64,000 nt of DNA from HK1 sp965202735. GTDB lineage: Bacteria; Pseudomonadota; Gammaproteobacteria; HK1. Position numbers and translations under genes: made by a program. The stretch covers positions 1,116,001-1,180,000 of the forward strand of contig OZ241844.1 in assembly GCA_965202735.1 (NCBI GenBank), in the 5' to 3' direction. The notes below the pieces were generated by a model that searched no databases, was not told where the DNA came from, and was given only the letters and a program-made list of their open reading frames with translations. Below, piece after piece: positions 17,433 to 25,698 of this stretch (the first letter of the stretch is position 1; each line of letters begins with the position of its first letter).

Positions 17433-18119
17433 ATGGCCATTTCCTGCATCACCTTCGACCTCGACGACACGCTCTGGGAGTCGGCGCCGGTCCTCGCGAA
17501 CGCCGAAGCGAAGCTCTACGAGTGGATCGTGCGCACCTGCCCCGAGATCGCCCACACCCTGTCGTACGACGCCCTCGTCGCGCACCGGCGCACATACCAT
17601 GCGTCGATCCCCGGGTTTCGCCACGACCTCACCCGCGCCCGCGTGATGTGGCTGGAATCGCTGCTGCGCGAGTGGGGATACGGTGCGGAGCTCGCGGAGA
17701 CCGGGTTCCAGGTGTTCCGGGAGCACCGCAACGCCGTCACCCTGTTCGACGACGTGCCGCGGGTGCTCGGCACGCTCGGCGAGCGCTACGCGATCGGCGC
17801 AATCACCAACGGCAACGCCGACGTGCACCGGATCGGGATCGGACACCACTTCGACTTCGTGGTGACGCCGGCCGAGGCCGGGGCGGCGAAGCCCGATTCC
17901 GCCATCTTCGAGCTCGCGCTCGACACCGCCGGCGCCTCGCCGGAGGGCGTCGTGCACGTGGGCGACGACCCCGTGCGCGATGTCGCGGGCGCGACCGCGA
18001 TCGGGCTGCGCACCGTCTGGATGAACCCCGACGGAAGGCCGTGGCCGGGCGAGAGGCGGCCCGACGCCGAGGTCCGCTCCCTCGACCCGCTCCCCGGCAT
18101 CATCGACGCTTGGCGCTGA
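17433..18119 (+). CDS. HAD-superfamily hydrolase
   Basis: A 228-residue haloacid-dehalogenase-type phosphatase. Motif I is FDLDDTLW (D9 nucleophile, D11), motif II ITNGNADV, motif III lysine in GAAKPDSAIF and motif IV GDDPVRDVAGA. A helical cap (residues ~18-95) marks subfamily I. The YjjG/pyrimidine-nucleotidase-like or phosphoglycolate-phosphatase-like branches are possible; substrate unknown. The start MAISCITFDLDD is preferred because HAD proteins begin close to motif I. Confidence 0.88.
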   Translation: MAISCITFDLDDTLWESAPVLANAEAKLYEWIVRTCPEIAHTLSYDALVAHRRTYHASIPGFRHDLTRARVMWLESLLREWGYGAELAETGFQVFREHRNAVTLFDDVPRVLGTLGERYAIGAITNGNADVHRIGIGHHFDFVVTPAEAGAAKPDSAIFELALDTAGASPEGVVHVGDDPVRDVAGATAIGLRTVWMNPDGRPWPGERRPDAEVRSLDPLPGIIDAWR

Positions 18120-18400
18120 GCACGGGCCCCACGCCCGCCGCCGCATCACCCACGCCCGACGCCGCATCGCCCACGCCCGCCGCCGCATCACCCGCGCCCG
18201 ACGCCGCATCGCCCACGCCTGCCGCCGCATCGCTCCGCGCCCGCCGCCGCATCACCCACGCCTGCCGCCGCATCGCCCGCGCCCGCCGCCGCATCGCCCA
18301 CGCCCGCCGCCGCATCGCCCGCGCCCGACGCCGCATCGCTCCGCGCCTACGACCGCATCGCCCCGCACCTACGGCCGCATCGCTTCGCGCCCACGCGCGC
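18120..18400. repeat. 21-bp tandem repeat array (~12 units)
   Basis: From 18142 to about 18397 units of the form CGCATCrCCCrCGCCYGMCGC follow one another with 21-bp (rarely 22-bp) spacing, about 12 copies. No spacers, so it is not a CRISPR. Twenty-one bases are seven codons, so all frames are open in long stretches, but no gene is claimed. The array directly follows the HAD stop codon; 18400-18510 holds only the ComEA-like leader. Confidence 0.9.
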
Positions 18401-18510
18401 CGGGCCCCGCGCCCGACGCGCGTACCGGCGGCCCCGACTACTCTGCGTGGGGGAGCCGGACCGAGCGACCGCCGGGGGCTCTCACGCCATCAACCACGAG
18501 GAGTATCGTC

Positions 18511-18792
18511 ATGCACAGGTGGAAGAATCTGGCCGCGGCCGCGGCGCTGGGACTGTGGAGCCTGGCCTTCGCCGCGGAGCCGGCGGCCCCGATCGACATC
18601 AATACCGCGAGCGCGGAGGTGCTTGCCGAGACCATCGACGGAGTCGGTCTCAAGCGCGCGCAGGCCATCATCCGGTACCGCGAGCAGCACGGCGCCTTCG
18701 CTTCGGTCGACGATCTCGCGGCGGTGCGGGGCGTCAGCGCCCGCATCGTGGAGCGGAACCGCGACCGCATCGCCGCGAACGCGCCGGAATGA
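18511..18792 (+). CDS. ComEA-like helix-hairpin-helix protein
   Basis: A 93-residue exported protein: signal peptide 1-22 (KNLAAAAALGLWSLAFAA), then a short linker and a double helix-hairpin-helix domain (IDINTASAEVLAETIDGVG ... ASVDDLAAVRGVSARIVERN). This is the architecture of small ComEA-family proteins, which bind DNA in the periplasm and pull it in during transformation. GAGGAG lies upstream of the ATG. Single ComEA-like proteins without other com genes nearby are common, so competence is not proven. Confidence 0.85.
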   Translation: MHRWKNLAAAAALGLWSLAFAAEPAAPIDINTASAEVLAETIDGVGLKRAQAIIRYREQHGAFASVDDLAAVRGVSARIVERNRDRIAANAPE

Positions 18793-18825
18793 GCCGGCCG
18801 CCGGACCGGGGCGCGACGCCGCGCC

Positions 18826-19503
18826 TCAGTCCGGCCGATCGCCCCGAAGCGAGCGGTCGAGCTCCCGGAGCCGGTCCGGCGTGCCCACGTCGACCCACTC
18901 TCCCCGGTGACGCTCTCCGCTCAGGGTCCCCGCCTCGATCGCGTCGCGCAGCACCGCGGCCAGCGGGAACCTCTCGTCCGCGCGCGCCGCGAACAGGCGG
19001 GGCCGATAGCGGCCGATGCCGCTGAACGTGAGCCGGTCGGGCCCGGCATCGAGGACCTTCCCGCCGGCGGCGAGGGCGAAGTCGCCGTGCGGGTGGTGGA
19101 CCGGGTTGTCGACGAGCACGATGTGACCGTCGCCCGACGCCGTCCGGCGCAGCTTCTCGAAGGGGTAGTCGCTCCAGACGTCGGAGCTGACGGCGATGAA
19201 CGGCCCCTCCCCGAGCAGCGGCAGCGCCCGGCGGATCCCTCCGCCGGTATCGAGGGCGCCCTCGGGCTCCCGCGAGTACCGGATGCGCACGCCGAGCCCC
19301 GACCCGTCGCCCAGGCGCGCCTCGATTCGTCCGCCGAGCCATGCGAGGTTGACGACGAGGTCGCGGAACCCGGCGGCGGCGAGGCGCCGGACCTGGTGCT
19401 CGACGAGGGACCGGCCTCCGACTTCGAGCAGCGGCTTCGGCACGCGGTCGGTCAGGGCGCCCATGCGTTCGCCCCTGCCCGCGGCGAGGATCATGGCCTT
19501 CAA
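18826..19503 (-). CDS. murU: N-acetylmuramate 1-phosphate uridylyltransferase
   Basis: A 225-residue nucleotidyltransferase. The signature MILAAGRGERMGALTDRVPK and PLLEVGGRSLVEHQVRRL is that of MurU, which makes UDP-MurNAc from MurNAc-1-phosphate in peptidoglycan recycling. Partner AmgK is immediately upstream. The TTG start (LKAMILAAG) overlaps the amgK stop codon as TTGA and gives exactly the family N-terminus; ATG at 19494 is the alternative. Asp residues in VSSDVW and the end GEWVDVGTPDRL fit metal and substrate binding. Confidence 0.88.
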   Translation of the reverse strand: MKAMILAAGRGERMGALTDRVPKPLLEVGGRSLVEHQVRRLAAAGFRDLVVNLAWLGGRIEARLGDGSGLGVRIRYSREPEGALDTGGGIRRALPLLGEGPFIAVSSDVWSDYPFEKLRRTASGDGHIVLVDNPVHHPHGDFALAAGGKVLDAGPDRLTFSGIGRYRPRLFAARADERFPLAAVLRDAIEAGTLSGERHRGEWVDVGTPDRLRELDRSLRGDRPD

Positions 19504-20690
19504 CGGGGCGGTCCGTCCCGGCCTCGGGCCGGGACCCCGGACCGGACGGACGACCGCCCGGGGGCCGGCGGCGCCCCGCGTCCGTCCCGGGCCCGGACCG
19601 GCATCCCGGACCGGACCGCCCCCAGGCGGCTCGCGACGCCGCACTCCTCCAGGACCCGGGCGAGTCCCTCGGTCTCCGGATGGCGCGGCGCGACCTGCGC
19701 GAGGTACGAGAGGGTGAGCGGCAGATCGTCGAGGTAGCGCGGCTTGCCGTCGCGGTGCCAGAGCCTCGCGAAGATCCCCGCGATCTTCAGGTGGCGCTGC
19801 ATGCCGGTGAGGTCGAACCAGCGGTGGAACCGCGCCCGGCCGACCTCGACGAGACCGCGCGCGACGGCGCGGTCGTGGTAGGCATCGACCCAGCCGGCGA
19901 CCCGATCCTCGGGCCAGCGCACGTAGACGTCGCGCAGCAGGCTGACCAGATCGTAGGTGACCGGGCCGTCCACCGCGTCCTGGAAGTCGATGACTCCGGG
20001 ATTGCGCCCGCAGCCGCCCCCTGAAGCCCCCCCCGGACCGCCCCCGCAGCCGCCCCCGCGCTCATTCCCTGAATCGCCACTGCCCAGGTACATGAGGTTG
20101 CGCGAGTGATAGTCGCGATGGACGAAGACCCGCGGCTGCTCGACGCAGGCCCGGACCAGCGCCTCGAACGCGCCGTCGAGCGCCTGCGAGAGCGCCTCGT
20201 CGAGCTCGATGCCGAGGTGGTGGGCGAGGAGCCAGCGCGGGAAGAGATCCAGCTCGTCGCGCAGCCTGCGCCCGTCGTACGGCGGCACCCGGCCCCGGCC
20301 GATGCCGCACTGCATGGCGAGCAGAGCGTCGAACGCATCCGCGTACAGGGCGTCGGCGTTCGCGTCCCCGATCACGTCGAGGTAGCAGCGCGCGCCCAGG
20401 TCGTCGAGCAGCAGGAACCCGCGCTCCACGTCCGCGGCGTGGAGCCGCGGCGCGTTGACGCCGGCGCCGCGCAGCAGTCCGAGCACCGAGACGAACGGCC
20501 GGCAGTCCTCCATCGGCGGCGGCGCGTCCATCGCGATCCGCGTCCGCGACCCCGTGCGCACCCGGAAGTAGCGGCGGAAGCTCGCATCCCCGGATGGGGA
20601 ATCGAGCCGGAACGCGGAGGTCGCGAGCGTATCGCGCAGCCACGACGCGAGCGCGGCGGCGCGCTCGTCGAGTCCTTCCCGCTCCTCCAT
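19500..20690 (-). CDS. amgK: N-acetylmuramate/N-acetylglucosamine kinase AmgK
   Basis: A 396-residue aminoglycoside-phosphotransferase-like kinase that phosphorylates the anomeric position of MurNAc or GlcNAc, feeding MurU. Typical motifs are SGDASFRRYFRV, FLLLDDLGARCYLD, the catalytic loop VFVHRDYHSRNLMYL (D193) and the metal-binding GVIDFQDAVDGPVTYDL (D235). Between these two motifs is a Gly/Cys-rich stretch (about 203-230, including ERGGGCGGGPGG) that I do not expect in the family. The C-terminal tail after ~340 is also Arg/Gly-rich. A start 21 bp upstream (MAPRTAP) is possible. Confidence 0.88.
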   Translation of the reverse strand: MEEREGLDERAAALASWLRDTLATSAFRLDSPSGDASFRRYFRVRTGSRTRIAMDAPPPMEDCRPFVSVLGLLRGAGVNAPRLHAADVERGFLLLDDLGARCYLDVIGDANADALYADAFDALLAMQCGIGRGRVPPYDGRRLRDELDLFPRWLLAHHLGIELDEALSQALDGAFEALVRACVEQPRVFVHRDYHSRNLMYLGSGDSGNERGGGCGGGPGGASGGGCGRNPGVIDFQDAVDGPVTYDLVSLLRDVYVRWPEDRVAGWVDAYHDRAVARGLVEVGRARFHRWFDLTGMQRHLKIAGIFARLWHRDGKPRYLDDLPLTLSYLAQVAPRHPETEGLARVLEECGVASRLGAVRSGMPVRARDGRGAPPAPGRSSVRSGVPARGRDGPPR

Positions 20691-20740
20691 CGGTGCAGTC
20701 CGGGGCGCCATCGGGTCCGCGTGAACGAGCCCGGCGACCG

Positions 20741-20849
20741 CGGCATGCCTGTCCGGGAGTCGCGGGGGTCGCCGTGCCTTCGATACCTGCCGCCGCCTCG
20801 CCAGCATCAGAGGCGGCATGCCCGTCCGGGAGTCGCGGGGGTCGCCGTG
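20741..20849. repeat. 36-bp direct repeats between amgK and panE
   Basis: CGGCATGCC(T/C)GTCCGGGAGT followed by CGCGGGGGTCGCCGTG occurs at 20741-20776 and again at 20814-20849, one base different. The second copy touches the end of the panE gene. Confidence 0.88.
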
Positions 20850-20851
20850 GC

Positions 20852-21913
20852 TCAGGCGCCGCCGTTCGCCGCTGTCGCGGCGCCGGGTACCGCCCGGAGC
20901 GCCGGCGCGATCGGCTCCGCCCGGATCCGGACCCGCTCCTCCTCGATGGTGTGTCCGAGCAGCCGGGTCAGCGCGCACACCGCATCGATGGCGGGCGTCG
21001 GCGTCCCGGTCAGACGGCCGAGCTCCACGACCGCGCCGATGAGCGCCCCGGTCTCGAGCGTCTTGCCGGCTTCGGCGTCCTGCAGCATCGAGGTCTTGTG
21101 CCGGCCGACCCGCTCCGCGCCCGCGATCCGCTTCTCGAGCGGCACCCGGAACGAGATGCCGAGCTTCGCCGCGACCTCCTGCGCCTCGGTCATCATCCTC
21201 GCGGCGAGGTCGCGCGACGGAGCGAACCGGCAGATGTCGGCCAGGGTGGCGTGGGTGAGCGCGCTGATCGGGTTGAAGGAGAGGTTGCCCCACGCCTTGA
21301 GCCAGATCTCCGAGCGGATGTTCTCGAGGACGGGCGACTTGAACCCGGCCCGCTGCAGCATCTCGGACAGCGCGCGCACGCGATCCGTGACCGAGCCGTC
21401 GAGCTCGCCGACGGGGAACCGGGTCCCTTCGATGTGCCGGATCCGGCCCGGTGCGGTGATCTCCGCCGCGGGATAGGCGATGCAGCCGATGATGCGCTCC
21501 GGCGCGATCGCGGCCGCGATCGTCCCGTCCGGGTCGAGGGAGTCGAGCACGGTCCCCTCGAGCGGTCCGCCGTGGCGCTGGAAGTACCACCACGGGATCC
21601 CGTTCTGGGTGGTGAGCACGACCGTGCCGCGACCGAACAGCGCGGGGAGCTCTCCCGCGATGCCGGCGATCTGGTGCGCCTTGACCCCGAGGACGACCAG
21701 ATCCTGGCGACCGCATTCCCTAATGTCGCTGGTCGCCACGATGTCCACGGCGCGAACCACGGCGCCGTCGTTCATCGTCACCTCCAGCCCGCGGGCGCGG
21801 ATCGCCTCCAGGTGCGCGCCCCTCGCAACGAGAGCGACCTCCTCGCCGGCCACGGCCAGCCTTGCGCCGAGCAAGCCGCCGATAGCCCCTGCCCCCACGA
21901 CGCAGACCTTCAT
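20852..21913 (-). CDS. 2-dehydropantoate 2-reductase family protein
   Basis: A 353-residue ketopantoate-reductase family enzyme. The N-terminal NADP-binding motif is VVGAGAIGGLLGARLA (G7-x-G9-x-x-G12), followed by LVARGAHLEAIRARGLEV, VLGVKAHQI, LTTQNGIPWWYFQR and the catalytic-lysine-region SEIWLKAWGNLSFNPISAL. The usual product is pantoate for CoA synthesis, but many paralogues act on other 2-keto acids. At ~350 residues and next to a sulfatase this may be a catabolic paralogue rather than the biosynthetic PanE. Confidence 0.85.
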   Translation of the reverse strand: MKVCVVGAGAIGGLLGARLAVAGEEVALVARGAHLEAIRARGLEVTMNDGAVVRAVDIVATSDIRECGRQDLVVLGVKAHQIAGIAGELPALFGRGTVVLTTQNGIPWWYFQRHGGPLEGTVLDSLDPDGTIAAAIAPERIIGCIAYPAAEITAPGRIRHIEGTRFPVGELDGSVTDRVRALSEMLQRAGFKSPVLENIRSEIWLKAWGNLSFNPISALTHATLADICRFAPSRDLAARMMTEAQEVAAKLGISFRVPLEKRIAGAERVGRHKTSMLQDAEAGKTLETGALIGAVVELGRLTGTPTPAIDAVCALTRLLGHTIEEERVRIRAEPIAPALRAVPGAATAANGGA

Positions 21914-22157
21914 GGTGTCATTGCTCCTCCTGCTCGGCTCGCACCGGCTGGCAGGCGCGCCGGTAGCGGTGGCGCCGGACGCCGGACGCCGGACGCCGGA
22001 TCATTTACGTTGCCCGATCGTTCCGGGCGGCTAGATTGATTTTGTCAATATCGAGCATTGTTTCAAAGGAGGAGAGAGCGACGACACCGGCGGAGCCGGA
22101 CCCGGTCCGGCCTGCGGCGACCACCTGCGACCGGCCCGGGCCGGACCCCGGCCGCGT
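21914..22157. other. Intergenic region with promoter-like and ribosome-binding-like sequence
   Basis: Contains a GGACGCC 7-mer repeat near 21974-21998, then a rare AT-rich patch (ATTGATTTTGTCAATATCGAG, split here as ATTGATTTTG and TCAATATCGAG) and AAAGGAGGAGAGAG at ~22063. The latter looks like a plus-strand ribosome binding site but no gene follows; it may mark a lost gene start, while the AT patch may be the panE promoter. Confidence 0.4.
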
Positions 22158-23693
22158 TCACCGAACGAACGGGGCCGGCTCCACGAACGGATAGCGGGCC
22201 CTCGCCTTGGCGCCGACGGCGCTGGCGTTGCGCACGTAGCGCCGGGCGTCGCCGGAGCGGTGCTCGTAGGCGTAGCCGGGCTCGCCCCCGGTGGTCCGGT
22301 GGATGAACAGGCGCTCCCTCTGGCTCCGGATGCAGGCGTCGCGGATCCGGTCCGGGTCCCAGCCGCGCAGGACTTCCTCGCGCAGCTCGCGCTCGAGCGC
22401 GGCGTATCCGGCGCGCCCGGCCAGGTTGTCGAGCTCCAGCGGATCGGTGTCGAGGTCGTACATCAGGGCCGGATGGCCGTGGGTGTAGATGAGCTTCACG
22501 TTGTCCCGGCGCACCATGCGGCACGGCGCGCACACGCCCTCCCCGGTGTACTCCGACACGACCTGGTTCCGCCACGGCGCCGGCCCGCGCATCAGCGGAA
22601 CCAGGGAGCGGCCGTCCATCGGCGTCACCGGCTCGGGCGGGTCGCCCCCGGTGGCGATGTCCATGAACGTCGGCAGCAGGTCCACCAGGGAGACCAGCTC
22701 CGCGACGCGCGGCGCCGATTGCAGGCCCGGGATCCGAACGATCAGCGGGACCCGCACCGACCACTCGTGGAACGACTGCTTGAACCACTGCCCGCGCTCG
22801 CCCAGCATCTCGCCGTGGTCGGCGGTGAACACCACCACGGTGTCGTCCCCGATGCCCAGCTCCTCGACGGTGTCGAGCAGCCTCCCCACCTTGTCGTCGA
22901 TGTAGGCGCACATGCCGTAGTAGGCGTGCCGGGCGTTGCGCACGTGCTCGCCGGTCACGTCGTGGAGGTCGCCGCCGTGGGCGTGGTAGAGCCAGCGGCT
23001 CATGACGTCCATCCGCTCGACGTCGATGGCGGGCACCTCGGGCATGTCGACCGCGTCGTGGTCGTAGAGGTCCCAGTAGCGCCGGGTGGTGATGAACGGC
23101 GAATGCGGATGGGTGAAGGACACCCAGAGCAGGAACGGCTTGTCGCGGTTGAACCGCGCCAGGTCGTGGAGCTTCTGCACGCCGGCGAACTCCACCTCCT
23201 CGTCGTAGTCGATCTGCATCCCGCGCACGCAGACGCCGGCGTCCACCACCGCCCGCATGTTGATGCCGGTCGGCCGGTAGCGTTCGCCCGCGATCCAGTC
23301 CGGTGTCCAGGCGAAGTTGGAGGGATAGATGTCGGTGGTGATGCGTTCGTTGAACCCGTGGAGCTGGTCGGGGCCGATGAAGTGCATCTTGCCGCACAGC
23401 ACGGTGTGGTAGTCCCGGTCCCGCAGGTAATGGGCGAGGGTCGGGACCGACGCCGGCATCTCGATGGCGTTGTCCCACATGGCGATGGCGCTGGCGTGGC
23501 GGCCGGCCAGCATCGACATGCGCGACGGCACGCACAGCGGAAAGTTGCAGTAGGCGTTCCCGAACACCGTCCCGCGCTCGGCGAGCCGCTCGAGGTGCGG
23601 GGTCCTGACCAGCGCGTGCCCGTACAGCGACAGCGCCCGCGCGGTCATCTGATCCGCCTGGATGACGAGGATGTTGGGTGTCTGTCGCGGCAT
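22158..23693 (-). CDS. Choline-sulfatase-type sulfatase
   Basis: A 511-residue arylsulfatase-superfamily enzyme. The N-terminus NILVIQADQMTARALSLYGH carries the metal-binding D14, and the formylglycine motif is CVPSRMSMLAGR (C54, to be modified by FGE). LCGKMHFIGPDQLHGFNER and TADHGEMLGERGQWFK are characteristic of choline-sulfatase (BetC-like), as is the C-terminal region EYTGEGVCAPCRMVRRDNVK. It would release sulfate from choline-O-sulfate or a related ester in the cytoplasm (no signal peptide). The tricarboxylate-type uptake system next door may supply the substrate or a product. Confidence 0.87.
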   Translation of the reverse strand: MPRQTPNILVIQADQMTARALSLYGHALVRTPHLERLAERGTVFGNAYCNFPLCVPSRMSMLAGRHASAIAMWDNAIEMPASVPTLAHYLRDRDYHTVLCGKMHFIGPDQLHGFNERITTDIYPSNFAWTPDWIAGERYRPTGINMRAVVDAGVCVRGMQIDYDEEVEFAGVQKLHDLARFNRDKPFLLWVSFTHPHSPFITTRRYWDLYDHDAVDMPEVPAIDVERMDVMSRWLYHAHGGDLHDVTGEHVRNARHAYYGMCAYIDDKVGRLLDTVEELGIGDDTVVVFTADHGEMLGERGQWFKQSFHEWSVRVPLIVRIPGLQSAPRVAELVSLVDLLPTFMDIATGGDPPEPVTPMDGRSLVPLMRGPAPWRNQVVSEYTGEGVCAPCRMVRRDNVKLIYTHGHPALMYDLDTDPLELDNLAGRAGYAALERELREEVLRGWDPDRIRDACIRSQRERLFIHRTTGGEPGYAYEHRSGDARRYVRNASAVGAKARARYPFVEPAPFVR

Positions 23694-23739
23694 CGGAATG
23701 AACGCTCTCGGGCGCTGACTCGGGCACTGACGAAGCGGG

Positions 23740-23930
23740 TGGCCGGATGGTCATGCCCGGCGTCCCGGTCAGGGTCCCGAACGTCTCGCAGGCAGTGTCT
23801 CAGTTTGCCTTCGGGACCGTCATGTCGTGTTGAGGAAGAAAGCCAAACTGAGACACTACCGTCTCGTACCGGTTCTCGGCGAACGCCCGGGCCTCCCGCG
23901 GGACGAGCCCGCGGGCGCTGCCGGAGCCGG
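23740..23930 (-). pseudogene. 3' remnant of a second tctC gene, split by an H69 element
   Basis: On the minus strand the pieces read EARAFAENRYE, then (after the H69 insertion) TFGTLTGTPGMTIR. The intact TctC next door ends with TRAFVENQYEAFRTLTEKL then GMTIR and stop. The remnant's stop codon is lost (GMTIRPPAS). At DNA level, 23745-23788 and 23866-23895 mirror 23936-24005. This is a degenerate tandem paralogue of the tctC 3' end. Confidence 0.75.
23791..23859. mobile_element. H69 hairpin element, copy B (MITE-like)
   Basis: 69 bp with stem arms AGTGTCTCAGTTTG (23794-23807) and CAAACTGAGACACT (23844-23857). Flanked by CGTCTCGCA (23782-23790) and CGTCTCGTA (23860-23868), an 8/9 direct repeat. 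The intact neighbouring tctC gives the empty-site form (GCCTCGTACT), so the insertion and duplication can be read directly. Compared with copy A, both arms carry the same three-base swap (GGT/ACC to TCT/AGA), so pairing is kept. Confidence 0.82.
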
Positions 23931-24911
23931 CTACCGGATGGTCATGCCCAGCTTCTCGGTCAGGGTCCTGAACGCCTCGTACTGATTCTCGACGAACGCC
24001 CTGGTGTCTTCCGGCCCGCGAATGGACGGAATGGACCCGAGACCCCTAGTGAGCTTGTTCCAGGCCCTGTCGTCCTTCAGCTTGCCCAGCACCTCGACCC
24101 ACTTGTCGGCGGCGGCCCGGTCCATGCTCGGAGGCCCCCACACGCCGCTCCAGCCGACCACCGTCTCCAGCGCCGGGTAGCCGGCCTCCGCCACGGTGGG
24201 GACGTCGGGGATCGCCGCCACGCGCTCGGGCGTGGAGACCGCCAGCGCCCGGAGCTTGCCGGCCTGGATGTTGCCGATGACCCCGGAGAGGTTCTGGAAC
24301 ATCATGTCCACGTGTCCGCCCACCACGGCCGCCGCCGCCTTGCCGCCGCCCTTGTAGGGGACGTGCTTCATCGCGTCCTGGGGCAGGCCGAACTGATCCA
24401 GCACCATCACCATGGCCACGTGCAGAAGCGTCCCCACGCCGGCCGAGGCGTAGCTCGGCTTCTCGCCGCGGCTCGCCGCCGCCTTGACGTCGTCGAGGGA
24501 CTTCACAGGCGAATCGGCGTTGACCACGAGGACGAACGGATTCAGCTCCAGGAGCCCGAGGAACGTGAATTCGTCCCAGGTGTAGGGGATCTTGCGGTTG
24601 ATGGCCGGAACCGCGGCCTGCGATCCGACCCGCGCGAGCAGCAGGGTGTAGCCGTCCGGCCTGCCCTTCGCCACCGTGGTGGAGCCGGTGACGCCGGCGG
24701 CGCCGGTGCGGTTGACGACCAGGACCGCCTGGCCGAGATACGCGGGCGCCGTTCCCGCGATGGTGCGCGCGGCGAGATCGGCGGCGCCACCCGGTCCGTA
24801 GGGCGACACGAGGGTGACGGGCTTGGCGGGATAGTCCGCCAGCGCCGCGCCGGAAAGAGCAAGGCATACTGCCCCGACTGTCGCGCGGACGAATTTCTGC
24901 ATCGATTTCAT
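23931..24911 (-). CDS. TctC-type periplasmic substrate-binding protein
   Basis: A 326-residue tripartite tricarboxylate transporter receptor. Signal peptide 1-25 (FVRATVGAVCLALSGAALA) is followed by YPAKPVTLVSPYGPGGAADLAART, RTGAAGVTGSTTVAKGRPDG and VPYKGGGKAAAAVVGGHVD, all standard for TctC/Bug proteins that bind carboxylates in the periplasm. GGAG precedes the ATG. It is divergent from tctB-tctA at 25124, with which it should form one uptake system. Confidence 0.92.
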   Translation of the reverse strand: MKSMQKFVRATVGAVCLALSGAALADYPAKPVTLVSPYGPGGAADLAARTIAGTAPAYLGQAVLVVNRTGAAGVTGSTTVAKGRPDGYTLLLARVGSQAAVPAINRKIPYTWDEFTFLGLLELNPFVLVVNADSPVKSLDDVKAAASRGEKPSYASAGVGTLLHVAMVMVLDQFGLPQDAMKHVPYKGGGKAAAAVVGGHVDMMFQNLSGVIGNIQAGKLRALAVSTPERVAAIPDVPTVAEAGYPALETVVGWSGVWGPPSMDRAAADKWVEVLGKLKDDRAWNKLTRGLGSIPSIRGPEDTRAFVENQYEAFRTLTEKLGMTIR

Positions 24912-25123
24912 GGCGTTGCTCCGGTATGGGAAGGGTAATGCGGGCACATCGCGCTTGACACGGCGGATGAAGTCTAATCACCATCACTTGCCGCCGCAAA
25001 ACGATCATGACCGGGGCGGCTACCCGCCGCATGAAACGGCGCCGGGTCGCAACACGGCGATTTCTGGAGGCGCGGGCGCCCTTCCCGAGCGCACCTTCAC
25101 GGCAAAGGCAGGCAGGAGGCCGC

Positions 25124-25687
25124 GTGCCCGCAGGCGATCTTCAGGGCCCCGTCGAGGACGACGTGTCCCCGCCCCCCGCCCCCCGCCGCCCGAGGCGTCG
25201 CGTCGTGACCCGCGAACGTCTGACCGGCGTCGGGGTCGCGCTGCTCGGCCTCCTGGTCTTCGCCGTTCTCATCCCCTGGGGAATCGATCGGCCGGGGAAC
25301 GTCGGGCACACCGCGCTGGCGCCCGATTTCTGGCCGCGGATCGTCGCCGCGATGATGGTGGCGCTCGGCCTCGTGCAGGCGATCGGACCGGTACCGGATG
25401 ACGACGACGAGGACGGCGGCGGGAGTTCCGGCCGTTGGCTGCACCGCCTGCCCGGGCTCGCGGCGGCGCTCGGAGCCCTGTTCGGCTTCTACGTTCTGAT
25501 CCCGCCGCTCGGCATGGTGGCGCCCGGAGCGGTGCTGATCTTCGGACTGATGGTCTTCGGCGGCGAGCGCCGCTGGCGGCTCGCGGCTGCCGTCGCCGCC
25601 GCCGTGCCGTTGCTGCTGTATGTCTTCTTCGCGCACGTCGCGGGCATTCCGATTCCGCTCGGGGTCTTCGAGACCCTGCGCGGCTAG
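25124..25687 (+). CDS. TctB-type small membrane subunit
   Basis: A 187-residue protein with four hydrophobic segments (for example GVGVALLGLLVFAVLIPWG and LAAAVAAAVPLLLYVFFAHV), matching the small permease subunit of tripartite tricarboxylate transporters. The GTG start (VPAGDLQG) is chosen because AGGAGG lies five bases upstream; an upstream extension would be Arg-rich and not membrane-like. TctA starts 11 bp after the stop codon. Confidence 0.82.
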   Translation: MPAGDLQGPVEDDVSPPPAPRRPRRRVVTRERLTGVGVALLGLLVFAVLIPWGIDRPGNVGHTALAPDFWPRIVAAMMVALGLVQAIGPVPDDDDEDGGGSSGRWLHRLPGLAAALGALFGFYVLIPPLGMVAPGAVLIFGLMVFGGERRWRLAAAVAAAVPLLLYVFFAHVAGIPIPLGVFETLRG

Positions 25688-25698
25688 GCCGCCGGCCC

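Noticed and set aside
18120..18400. CRISPR array
   Set aside because: Units are contiguous 21-mers without unique spacers and there are no cas genes. The same applies to the 10-bp, 15-bp and 46-bp arrays.
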